Origin: Gonium pectorale
Taxonomy: Eukaryota; Chlorophyta; Chlorophyceae; Chlamydomonadales; Volvocaceae
Length of the DNA stretch: 10,419 nucleotides
Assembly (NCBI GenBank): GCA_001584585.1
Contig: LSYV01000009.1
Location: 2,512,151 to 2,522,569, forward strand
Direction of reading: 5' to 3'
Of the stretch, positions 1 to 8,400 are shown piece after piece (position 1 is the first letter of the stretch; every line of letters starts with the position of its first letter). The position numbers were made by a program, and so were the translations under genes. Under the pieces are notes generated by a model. That model was not told the DNA's origin. It ran no database searches and worked only from the letters and a program-made list of their open reading frames with translations.

Positions 1-1839
1 TGCCGACTGGCCAAAACGCCACGCCGCGGGCAGCGTCGGCAGGAAGGGCCCACGAACGGCAAGCCGCCAGCGGCGGCGCTGCGCTCAGCGTCATTGCCCA
101 CGCCGCCGCCGCCCCCCATCGCGAGAGCGGGCGAGCAGCGAAAGGGCCCCGATCCACCCTCTCAGCCGCTGCGCGGAACCCTGCCTGAAGCCCGCGCCGC
201 CGCCGCCACCGCCGCCACCGCCACCGCCGTTGCGGACGATCCTCCTGTCGAATCGGACGCGATTACGGTGGATCTGGCGGAAGCGGTGGATTCGGCGGCA
301 GCGAGGGCTCCGGGGCCTGTGCCGGATGACGGCGACTCAGCAGGCTCGGCCGGTGGCGCCGACATGGACGCCGACATGGACGCCGACATGGACGGCGCAG
401 CAGCTGGCGGCGCCGTCGCCGCTGGCGACCCGGCAGCGGCTGTTGTGGCCCCGGCTGTGGCGGGCTGGTCTGGCGGCGCATGGCCAGCCAACTCGCCGCT
501 TCCGACGGCCGCTGCGGCTGACGGCGGTGGCGGAGGCGGCTCCCTTACGGCCACGCCTGCGGCCGCCGCACCGGCCCCCACCGCGGCCCCGTCCGTTGCC
601 CGGATCGCGGCTGCTTTCACCACCCTTTCTTCGGCCGCCACCACAGCCGGCGCCATAGGCGCCGCCACAGCAACCACCGCCGCCGCCACAGCCGCGACCA
701 CTGCCACTACTGCCGCCACCACCACCACCACCACCGCGGTCTCCCGGAAAGCCTCCTTCCGCAGGACCTCTTCCGGCATACCGCCGTCACAGTCACAGCC
801 GCAGTCGGAGCGTGCGGGCTCGGTTTCGGGCGGCGGCGCCGCCCCCGCCGCCCCCGCTGTGCCGCCGCAGCCCGCCCGCACCGTCTCATCAGTGGCCTTT
901 GGCGGCGTCAGCAGTGCCGCAGCGGCCGCCGCCGCCACGCCGGGTGTCGCACCCACCGGGAGCGCCTTCCGCCGGCCGATCATGGTGAGCTCGGGCGGCG
1001 GCGCCGGCCCGCATGCGACTTCCCACGTGTCCTCACCACGGATCAGCGTCCCGCCACAAGGCGGCGCCGGCGGCGGCAGCGGCGGCAGCAGCGCGTCGGC
1101 GTCACCACGTACCAGCGCAGCGGCGGCGCCGGCGACCCGCATCTCGGGAGCGTTGCCGCGCTGGAGTCAGCCTGGCGCCGCTGGCAACGACGCGCCGCTG
1201 ACGGCGGCGGCGCGCCTGAGCCCGCCCGCCGTCGCTGCTACCGCCGCCGCCGGCGGCAGCGGCACAGGGCCTGCTGCCAAGCCGACGGCGAGGCCGCTGC
1301 AGGGTGGCTCCCACAAGTCGCTTCAGACCGGTATTCCCAGTCCTGTTGGGGGGCCGCCCCGCCGCGGGAGCTCGTCCGGCGTCGCTGGCAGTGGCGGCGG
1401 CGGCGGTGGCGGTGGCGGAGCCACAGGGCTACCCAGCCCTGCGTCTGGCGTCAGCAGGTTCTCAGCGGGCGCACCCCCCCGCCGCGGCAGCTCATCCGGC
1501 CTGAACAGCAGCGGAAGTGGCGGCGGCGGCAGCGGCGGCGGCGGCGGCGTAGCTGGCGGCGGCGGTGTCGCTGGCGGTGGCGGAGCCACGGGCCAGCCCA
1601 TCCCCATCCCCGGCTACAGTCGATTCTCAGCTGGCGGGCCGCCCCGCCGCGGCAGCTCGTCCGGCAACATGGGTGGCGGCGCTGGCGGCGCCGCGACAGG
1701 GCAGCCGAGCCCCACGCCCGCCGGAGGCATCGGCAAGCGCACCACCTCCTCAGGAGGCGCCCCGTCGCCGGTGTACCCCGCACGCCGCACCTCGCGCGTT
1801 GAGGAGCTGGCGACTGAGGGCGTGCGCCCAGGGGAGTAG
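1..1839 (+). CDS. Low-complexity Ala/Gly/Ser/Pro-rich protein with RRGSSSG repeats, 5' partial
   Basis: The frame is open from base 1 to the TAG at 1837-1839 (612 codons before the stop), so the true start or an upstream exon lies outside the window. The TTG at 94 and other internal codons have no special claim to be the start. I do not recognise a family and see no folded domain, signal peptide or membrane segment. The product is rich in Ala, Gly, Ser, Pro and Thr. It has an acidic DADMD run coded at about 358-393, an Ala/Thr tract at about 660-735 and, towards the C terminus, three PPRRGSSSG blocks between poly-Gly linkers. Basic-Ser motifs recur (RKAS, RRTSS, RRGSSS, RRTSR) and match the R-R-x-S consensus of PKA-type kinases. 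Inference: a disordered, phosphorylatable tail of a larger protein. An unbroken frame this long in GC-rich sequence could partly be chance, but the protein-level repeats argue for real coding. Confidence 0.72.
   Translation, partial: CRLAKTPRRGQRRQEGPTNGKPPAAALRSASLPTPPPPPIARAGEQRKGPDPPSQPLRGTLPEARAAAATAATATAVADDPPVESDAITVDLAEAVDSAAARAPGPVPDDGDSAGSAGGADMDADMDADMDGAAAGGAVAAGDPAAAVVAPAVAGWSGGAWPANSPLPTAAAADGGGGGGSLTATPAAAAPAPTAAPSVARIAAAFTTLSSAATTAGAIGAATATTAAATAATTATTAATTTTTTAVSRKASFRRTSSGIPPSQSQPQSERAGSVSGGGAAPAAPAVPPQPARTVSSVAFGGVSSAAAAAAATPGVAPTGSAFRRPIMVSSGGGAGPHATSHVSSPRISVPPQGGAGGGSGGSSASASPRTSAAAAPATRISGALPRWSQPGAAGNDAPLTAAARLSPPAVAATAAAGGSGTGPAAKPTARPLQGGSHKSLQTGIPSPVGGPPRRGSSSGVAGSGGGGGGGGGATGLPSPASGVSRFSAGAPPRRGSSSGLNSSGSGGGGSGGGGGVAGGGGVAGGGGATGQPIPIPGYSRFSAGGPPRRGSSSGNMGGGAGGAATGQPSPTPAGGIGKRTTSSGGAPSPVYPARRTSRVEELATEGVRPGE
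358..393 (+). repeat. Three 12-base units coding (ADMD)x3
   Basis: The unit gccgacatggac occurs three times head to tail with no mismatch and in frame with the surrounding coding sequence. It gives an acidic Asp/Met stretch in an otherwise Ala/Gly-rich protein. Confidence 0.9.
1330..1755 (+). repeat. In-frame protein repeats around PPRRGSSSG
   Basis: Three copies of a block reading roughly G-[IL]P-[ST]P...(G)PPRRGSSSG lie at about 1330-1380, 1420-1500 and 1585-1665, separated by glycine-rich linkers. The second and third copies also share SRFSAG just before the PPRRG core. A decayed fourth unit (GQPSPTPAGG ... KRTTSSGG) follows at about 1700-1760. Serines after RRG in each unit fit basophilic-kinase sites. 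The linkers are GGC/GGT runs, so copy number may vary between strains. Confidence 0.8.
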
Positions 1840-2246
1840 TTGGGCGCCGAGTCCGCGGGGGCGCTGGGTCGTGCCGATTGCTATCGGCACACACAGGGTA
1901 CCTGTTCACGAGGCGCGGGCTTGAGAGGGCGCGAAGGTCGCGAGCCGGGCGCGAAGGGCGCGAGCCGGGCGCGAAGGGCGCGAGCCGGGCTGCTGGCTTG
2001 CGGTTGTCGATTGCATGCCTGATTGTGCCTAATGGCTGAGTGAGTGGGTTGCCATGTGCAGCTGTTGGAAGTTACGTGTGCCATTCCTGGGGCCGCAAAT
2101 GTTGGAATGCCCACCAGTCACTCCGGCCGTTTCTACGGACGGGCTCAAGGGCTGGCGCAGCGTGGAAATGATTGGGCGCCGGGTCCGTGGGCGGACTCGA
2201 TCGTACCATCGCGATCGGCACACCCGTAGAACATGTTGTGTTTTAG
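1840..2246. other. Sequence after the plus-strand stop: 3' UTR or intron
   Basis: No convincing coding sequence lies here. The stretch holds a 20-base tandem repeat (1927-1990), one copy of a diverged 52-base repeat at 1840-1892 and the second copy at 2172-2222. A perfect donor-like GTGAGT occurs at 2040-2045, and a pyrimidine-rich acceptor (gttttag) ends at 2246. It is therefore either 3' UTR of the upstream gene or an intron leading to the possible exon at 2247. Confidence 0.45.
1927..1990. repeat. 20-base tandem repeat, about 3.2 copies
   Basis: The unit gggcgcgaagggcgcgagcc starts at 1927, 1947 and 1967 and is followed by a partial gggc. Only the first unit differs, with T for G at one position. 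The unit is itself built from two related 9-10 base halves (gcgcgaag / gcgcgagc). Confidence 0.93.
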
Positions 2247-2353
2247 AGGAGTTGGACTGGCGGTTGGCTGCAGCAGCTGCGAAGGCCTGGGAGCGGCCAG
2301 AGGACAATGCATTTGGCCGCCTGAATGCGGTCGCCAGGGAGCGGCTTCAGTGA
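2247..2353 (+). other. Possible terminal coding exon
   Basis: A good acceptor (ttgtgttttag) ends at 2246. Starting with two bases of a split codon, the next 107 bases read EELDWRLAAAAAKAWERP followed by a mixed charged/hydrophobic stretch ending ARERLQ and TGA at 2351-2353. The composition is more protein-like than its surroundings. It could be the last exon of the upstream plus-strand gene, but that needs a phase-1 donor and I found none that is convincing near the end of the 1-1839 frame. It could also be part of a 3' UTR. No homology is recognised. Confidence 0.3.
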
Positions 2354-3578
2354 TCAGCGCGCCGCCCAAATGCGGAACGTGAGCGTGCGCGTGAGAGTGC
2401 GGTGGGGGCGTGACGGCGTGCAGGCGTCAGGGAGGAGCCCTCACGCGGGAGCGTCGCGTGTGCGCGCAGGGTGCTGCCGATTCGTTGGCTAGGTTGCGGC
2501 GGAGTAGCGATGCCGGCCGCGTGGGCGTTCGTGTGTGTCACAATTGGCCTTGGACGCAAGTTTGCGAAGGCCGGGCCGAGGCCTGACTGTGAACTCCTTG
2601 CGTAACGACAGGACTCCGATCATCTCCGATGCGCGCCTGTAGCGAACTGCGGTGCGCTGAGGCAGGGCTGGGCGTCTGGGCGTGCGTGTCGGGAGCGGGA
2701 GGTGGCGGGAAGGTTGGGAGGGGAGGACTGGGGGGAGGGGCGCCCTTCCCAGCGCCGTGCTGGCGGCGGGGTCGGATCCGGTAAGTGTGTGACTCTCAGC
2801 TCGGACTCTGAGCTTGCTGTGTGGCGGTGGGTCGACCGTTACTGCACTGTACTGCCCGGTAGGGCGTACGGTATGTGAAGCATGTGGACTGCCTGGTACT
2901 GACACGACTGCACGTGAGCCCTGCATTCCTCGTGATCCTCACCCGTGCGTTACTCGGTTCACTTAACTTTGATGCGTGTCGCGCCATGGCGCAGGTTCAG
3001 CTAGTTTTGGTGCATGGTGGATGGTGGCGGAGTCGGGTGGCGGATTTGCCCGGATACATATGCTGCTATCGGTTCCTCCTCGTTCCCGTGTGGCTGCTTG
3101 TGAGCTGCACCCGCTGCACGCCGCCAGGGTGGCCAGGGTCCGCCGCCGAGACTGCTCAGCCGTAAGTAGGGCTCGTCAAGTCCAATCTCTTGCTCGCGAG
3201 TACCGTATTTGCTAATGTATGCACGCGCAATCGTCCCGTCCAGTCTCATGTACGCTGGAACGGGCGTTGCGGCTTTGGGCGCAGCACGTTGGGCGTTGGG
3301 CCCAACGTGCTGCGCAGGCATTGCCGTGACATCCGCCCCTTGGGTGGTGTTGGTTTTACTGCTTTGCTCGCCGCATGATTAAGCGCTAAATAGGGCAAGC
3401 CGCCGCTGCCGCCACTTTTGCTGGACAGTGTCTCCCTGTGCTGATCCCCCTGATGAAGTATCCCTAGTCATGGCGTTCATCCCTAATGATATGCGGCCTG
3501 CTCCAACTTTGTTACAACACGCCACATGTTCCATTGAGGCCAGGTGGCTGGGAGGGCCAATCGGGTTCATTACCTGTA
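2354..3578. other. Intergenic / 3' UTR region between convergent genes
   Basis: I see no supported gene here. Only short frames occur, with no conserved motifs. The one notable structure is the perfect inverted repeat at 3279-3315. Base composition falls from GC-rich to more mixed towards 3580. If the plus-strand gene uses the TGTAA at 3699, all of this is its 3' UTR. Confidence 0.5.
3279..3315. repeat. Perfect 15-base inverted repeat (hairpin)
   Basis: The arms gcgcagcacgttggg (3279-3293) and cccaacgtgctgcgc (3301-3315) are exact reverse complements separated by cgttggg. The loop with the start of the right arm also forms the palindrome cgttgggcccaacg (3294-3307), so two alternative pairings exist. 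No T-run follows, as expected for a eukaryotic context, and no flanking target-site duplication is obvious. Confidence 0.9.
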
Positions 3579-3579
3579 G

Positions 3580-3584
3580 TTACA
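3580..3584 (-). terminator. Candidate TGTAA polyadenylation motif for SET gene copy A
   Basis: The minus strand reads TGTAA, the usual polyadenylation signal of volvocine algae. It is the first such motif downstream of the copy A stop codon, giving a 3' UTR of roughly 0.9 kb, a normal length for these algae. A second one lies at 3512-3516. Confidence 0.4.
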
Positions 3585-3698
3585 CGTGTCGCCCCAAGTG
3601 ATAGAACATGCACCCTAGATGTCTAGTCAGCGTCCTTTGAATTGAGGCGCCATGGGGCCTGTCGTGCATGCCTCGAGAAGTGGGCCGCCGTCTGCCTG

Positions 3699-3703
3699 TG
3701 TAA
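3699..3703 (+). terminator. Candidate TGTAA polyadenylation motif for the plus-strand gene
   Basis: This is the first TGTAA on the plus strand after the stop at 1839, with another at 3795-3799. The distance (1.86 kb, or 1.35 kb from the possible stop at 2353) is long, so the assignment is weak. If both this and the minus-strand motif at 3580 are used, the two transcripts overlap tail to tail by over 100 bases. Confidence 0.25.
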
Positions 3704-4379
3704 AGCCTAACGCGCGCTGGCAGCGGAATAAGCGGCTGACAGCAACCTACCGCAGGCGTAAGCAGTCTGCACGCACCCGGGTGGCCCACGTGTGTGTAAG
3801 CGTGCGGGGGGCAAGAGCACATGCCTACAGCGGGGGCACGCAGTCAAAGTGGGAGGGTGCGGAGGTTCTAGGCTCCCAGTAGCTGAACCGAACCCTGCTC
3901 GATGGCGCCAAACGCTGAGGCACTGCTGCTGCAGACCGTTGACCAGACACGACACCGGTATCGAGACTCCGAGAGGCACCAGCGCTGCTCGCCGCGTCAA
4001 GACACCTCCTCTGCGTTGGACGGCGGGTGGAATGCGCCCCCCGCGGGCCCATGCACAGACATCCGCATTCACTGCGGATCATGGCTCCTCCTCCCTCTCA
4101 CCGCTGGACGCCCGCTGCACACTGAAGGCCCTGCGCTGCCCTCCATGACAGGATGCGCGCGGGCGTGAAGCCCCTCAAGCACTCTCCATCGGAACTTGCA
4201 AACTCCCGGTCTTCGCAGCCTGCCCGACGTAAGCCTCCACCATGCGCGCTGCACGCAGTCCCATGCGCGTGTCCGTGCCTCTCCGTCACGTCCGTGCCTC
4301 TCCGTCCGCCACCCTGTCCCTGCCTCACCGCCCCTGCCAATCTGACCCTGCCGTTCCGCCGCACTCCACAACCTACGCC
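3704..4379. other. Probable 3' UTR of SET gene copy A; no other gene seen
   Basis: This lies between the candidate polyadenylation motifs and the block shared with copy B. Several overlapping short frames occur on both strands, but none shows domain-like sequence. The part from about 4260 to 4340 is a pyrimidine-rich stretch of repeated cgtccgtgcctctccgtc-like units on the plus strand. Confidence 0.4.
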
Positions 4380-5126
4380 GCTCGCCCTTCGTGGCTTCCG
4401 TGCCGGTCCCCGATGCTCTCTTTATGTCTGCACGGACACCTGCGCCGCCCCAACACACACCACCCACCCGTGCGATACTAGATGCAGCATACGCCCCCGC
4501 CCTCACCCCGCGCCCTGCCGCCCCGCCAGCCAGCTGTCGTACACATTCATCGCCCGCACGCCCTCCGCCAGCAGCGCCTTATGCTCCATACGGCTCCGCA
4601 CCGCCGCCGCCACACGCGCGCTCAGCCGGCCCTCGCCACCTGCGGGAACGAAGGAGGCGGACGGACACGCAATGTAATTCGCGGGGAGGACGGGCAGCCC
4701 ATTTAAACTGCGCGGCGTGTTGGCGTGGACTGGCGTGCCATGGGGTTGATGACGACGGGTATGAGCGGCAGGTGTCACAAGCTCTCCACATTTGACCCCG
4801 AGTCTGCTTCTAACCATGTGCATCCCCATGAGATTGCAGAGGACGGATGTCTATGCGGCACGTATGTAGAGCTTCCAATCACGAGCCTTCATCCTGCTTC
4901 CAACCTTGTGCATCTCCTCCCGCCTCCCGTCTGCTCGCTCACCTTCGCGGCCGCTCCGCTCGTGCGCTGCCAGCAGCTCCGCGTCCGCCTCCAGCGACGT
5001 GGGCAGGGCGTCCAGGGCGGCGCGGAAAGCCGCCCGCACCGCCGCCGCGTTGGCGCGCTCCGCGGGGATGGCAGCAAGGGGCACGTGGTGCGCGGGCGCC
5101 GGTAGTGCGGCGCCGGGAGGGGGCTG
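4380..5126. repeat. Duplicated segment, member 1 (matches 9745-10419)
   Basis: This block holds the 3' flank, exon 13, last intron and much of exon 12 of copy A, and it is repeated at 9745-10419. By eye, exon 13 differs at 11 of 137 bases and the shared part of exon 12 at about 7 of 174. The flank 4380-4502 is also nearly the same, apart from small substitutions and a short insertion. The last intron is 303 bases here and 224 in the other member; only its ends align. Upstream of 4380 the similarity stops. Confidence 0.92.
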
Positions 5127-5429
5127 CGGTTGAGGCTGGGGCTGAGATGCCTTGGGTCGGGAGAACAGCGCGCCGCGCTTGCGACGGGCTGCGCCTCCGA
5201 CTCCGAGCGCTTTGGGCTTGGCTGGGAGAGGGAGGGCAGGCGAACACGGGCGGGGCAGGTTCGGCCATGGGCGGGCTGGGGAGCGGGTGGGCCGCTAATT
5301 GGGCACGCTGGCAAGCGGAAGCGCGTTTCACTGCAGCCTAGGGCGGTTAACCCCAGGGCAAGGGCCATACCTGCTTCTGGCGCCGCCAGCGGCTGGCCCT
5401 CGGTCAGGTTGAGGGACCAGCACACGGAT
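4503..5429 (-). other. Copy A exons 11-13: substrate-binding-like C terminus with basic and Gln-Pro linker
   Basis: Exon 11 (59 bases) has phases 2 and 1 that join its neighbours only in the frame reading VCWSLNLTEGQPLAAPEA. Exon 12 opens with KPKALGVGGAARRKRG, then a QPQPQPQPPPG linker, then the helical PAERANAAAVRAAFRAAL and PTSLEADAELLAAHE. Exon 13 reads GGEGRLSARVAAAVRSRMEH and ends WLAGRQGAG. The helical part follows the usual 'Leu-x-x-Asp-x-x-Leu-Leu ... Arg-x-x-x-Glu/His-Lys-x-Leu-Leu' end of Rubisco-LSMT-like proteins. The basic and Gln/Pro piece looks like an insertion within this region. The exon 12 start at 5221 rests on a strong pyrimidine tract (ctgccctccctctcccag). Confidence 0.72.
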
Positions 5430-8400
5430 CTGCGGGCGAGGCGGCACGGCTCAATGGGCGGGCCAAAGGGTCATCCCTCCGGGAAGGCCTCCCTTCTCCG
5501 AACGCCTGCGCGGAAGGCCCTCTTTCTTGGGTGTTCATACGTTGTCTACCGTCACTACTACCGCCAAGCGAGGCGCCACAACTGACGAGCTAACACCCTG
5601 TAAACGGATGAACGACCAACTGGACCCGCGCGTTACGGCAAATGTTGTGCTCAAGGGTAGCTACACTACCGTAAACTCAACAAAACCTGGCTCTTCCAAC
5701 CCAGCGCTGCAACGCTCCGGCTCCAACATGCCATCGTGTCAAATCCGGTGCCTAAATGCACACATACCCGGCCCATTCGGCCGTACCTCCGCTGCCACGC
5801 AGCCTGTTCGGCCGCAGCGTCCCCAGCGACCGACTCCACGGTGGCGCGTGTGGCGTCGATCCCATCCTCCCGCCGCCAATCCCCCTCAAAACCGAGCGCC
5901 TCCAGCAGCGATGCTCCGTGCAGGGGCGGCAGGCTTTCAAGGCCCGAGCCCGGCGCCGGGGGTACGGCAACGCGGTCGTACGGATTGCCGGAGAGCACGA
6001 AACCGTACTCGTTCATGAGCTGTACGGGTGGGTGCGGTTGGGAGCGGGGATGGGAGACGACGGGGGAGAGTGGAACGCAGCGAGGGAATGAAGGATGCGC
6101 AGTTTGGCGCCCGACTGGGCGCGGGCGGTGCCCGGTACTGGTTGCGGGGAATACGCAGCTGCCTCTGTGGCGCCGGCAGAAGGGGCGCAGGTGACTGAAG
6201 GGCACAATCCGCGGGGCCTCGTACATCGCGACAACTGGGCGCGGCCGCTGCACACCTGCACATTGGGCTTCTGCCCGTACGACACCGTGAGCTCCTCCCC
6301 GGGACTGATCGGGTCCACGGACTTTAGGGTCAGCCTGGTTGTCCAGTAGAGCACGGTTAGCATTTAGCCAGCGTGGAACATGAGGACGACGGCAGGAAGT
6401 GGACAGCAATTAGGGGGAAATGAAAAGGCTACGGCGGCCGGAAAGGGTCGGCATGCAGCCTACGGGGCTCTGTCCGCCCCATTCAAGCAACGACTTACTT
6501 GCCAGGCTCGCCAAAGTTGACAAAGGAGTTGAAGTCGAAGGCATGGTTGGCGAAGTCAATGAATGGCGCCATGACGCTGACCTCCTATCGTACAAACACC
6601 GTACAAGGATGGAGTCGACGGGTTTAAGCACGGCTTGGCTGTGCTGCAGGCCTATTGCGTCGCTGCCCATGGCACGGACTGCCACAGAAAAAAAAAACGG
6701 ACTGCCAGGCGCACCTATCCCATGTCCCGCCCAAGCCTCCTTCTCTCCACGACCTTGCCCTCGCTCACCTCCCCACACACTAAGTCGCCGTACGCCCGTG
6801 CCCGGACCTGCAATGCGCGCAATTCAGGGGGTTCACGACACAGGGATTGTTAGGAAATGGCTGGCCGCCAGCCGCATTCGGCCGTCCGTTTCAGGAGGGA
6901 AGGTATGGCGTCATCGCCGAGATCAGGCAAGAGCCCGTACTCGCCGATTGCCAATCCCCAGGCGTTGCTGGTCGCCTATTCAGTCGTGCCGGCACTTTGA
7001 CACGCACCGTGGCAAACGCCCAGATGGTGTCGGCGAGGCCGTTGGGCGCCAGCCGCAGCTGCCGCAGCTCTCCAATTTCCGATGAGAAGATTCTGCGAGC
7101 CCGCAGCGTGTTGGGGCGTGTGGGGTGGGGCGGCTGGGGCCTTGGCATCAGGGAGGCTGCTGCGGGGGAGCACCGTATCACATGCCTGTCCAATAGGAGA
7201 CACTGCAAGAGCTCACATGTCGTGGAACACTGCAATCCTCTTGCGCTCCTCCATCGCCTTGTCCTGTTATATACATATAAGTGCACAGGAATGGCAGCGG
7301 GACCGGTTGGAAGAGTGTGATAAGGTGTCCGCTCCGTCCAGACATTGCTGTGTGCCATGGGGGCCAAATGAACCAGCGTGCGCCTTCCAGCGGCCTGCAA
7401 GCCCCGCACCTCCACCTGCCCCGGCCGCCCAACAGATTGCACTCCCCATCCACTTGTCAGCCGTTGCCCCTCGCAGGCCCGGCGCGGCCCATACCCTCCC
7501 ATGACAGACACTGCACTCGCCATGTACATCTTGACTTGCAGCTCACGGGCGTCGACCGGCCCGTACGCAACCAGGCACGTGACCTGCGGAACCCGGATAG
7601 CGATGTTGGCGCCAGAAGGGAACCGCGTCTAGTCCCACATGGAGCAGGCTCTCCGTATCACTGTACGGGTCACCAGAGCAAACCTCGTCCAATACCCACC
7701 TCGTCCAAGGCCGGGAGGCTCGCTATGTAGGGGCCCCACACCGGGCTGTCCGTTTGGTGTGCCTTGACGTATAGCAGGTACGCGGCCATGCGCAAATCCC
7801 AGCCCAGTGCACGGACTGTGGTTGGAGGGCGCCGGCCGAGGTATTGTCGAGAAGGGTCACATGACTAGGCATGTCCATTATCGACAGAGCAGCATACGAC
7901 AGCAGTTCTTGGCTTGAAAACTTACACGTCAGGAGCCTCTCCAGCTCCTTTGGCATTTCGCCATGATGCTCTTGCCACACTTCCAAGCAATTCTTTCCGA
8001 CCATGCCGCCGCTGGGTGCGTTTGGCAGGCCACCTGTTGGGCGGTACCACCAGATAACGGGACATTGTTGTCGTGACTACCGACACTTGTAAAGCCAGCC
8101 GCGCCTGCCACCTCTCACACATCACACATACCCACGCACGCCGTGCCCTACCTGCGTTCTCAACGTGCCTTGCCACCGTGCGGGGCGCAGTACTCCGCTG
8201 CCCCCATCACAGCCCCGCGGCTATGCGCTTCCCCCATTCTCCCAAGACGCCTACCTGTGAGCACGAGGCAGTTCTCTGACTTCACCGATGCCAGCGTATG
8301 ACCTGGCTCCAGCTTGGTGCGTGCCACCAGGCCCCGCCCCAGCGGAGTGCGCGCACACTCCACCAGCTCTGGCCGCGCCGTATTTACTGATTCCCCCAGA

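Noticed and set aside
162..1142. 326-codon open frame on the minus strand opposite the left gene
   Set aside because: It is the antisense shadow of GCC/GGC-rich coding sequence, giving poly-Ala/Val/Pro. It has no repeats or motifs of its own, whereas the plus frame has protein-level repeats.
4153..4829. Overlapping plus-strand frames of 134-174 codons opposite the copy A end
   Set aside because: They are antisense to exon 13 and its 3' flank, Pro/Arg/Thr-rich by composition. The same antisense frames appear opposite copy B, as expected from the duplication alone.
6688..6697. Run of ten A, considered as a retroposed poly(A) tail
   Set aside because: It lies inside the intron between exons 7 and 8 of copy A, with no adjacent foreign sequence or target-site duplication seen.
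6891..7529. 212-codon minus-strand frame
   Set aside because: It runs through parts of exons 4 and 6 of copy A joined by intron sequence, so it is not a single coding unit.
7723..8004. 93-codon minus-strand frame beginning MVGKNCLEVW
   Set aside because: Its first part is real (exon 2 of copy A), but the rest reads through a GTAAGT donor at 7925 into intron. The splice to 7815 restores the family-like RALGWDLRMAAYLLY.
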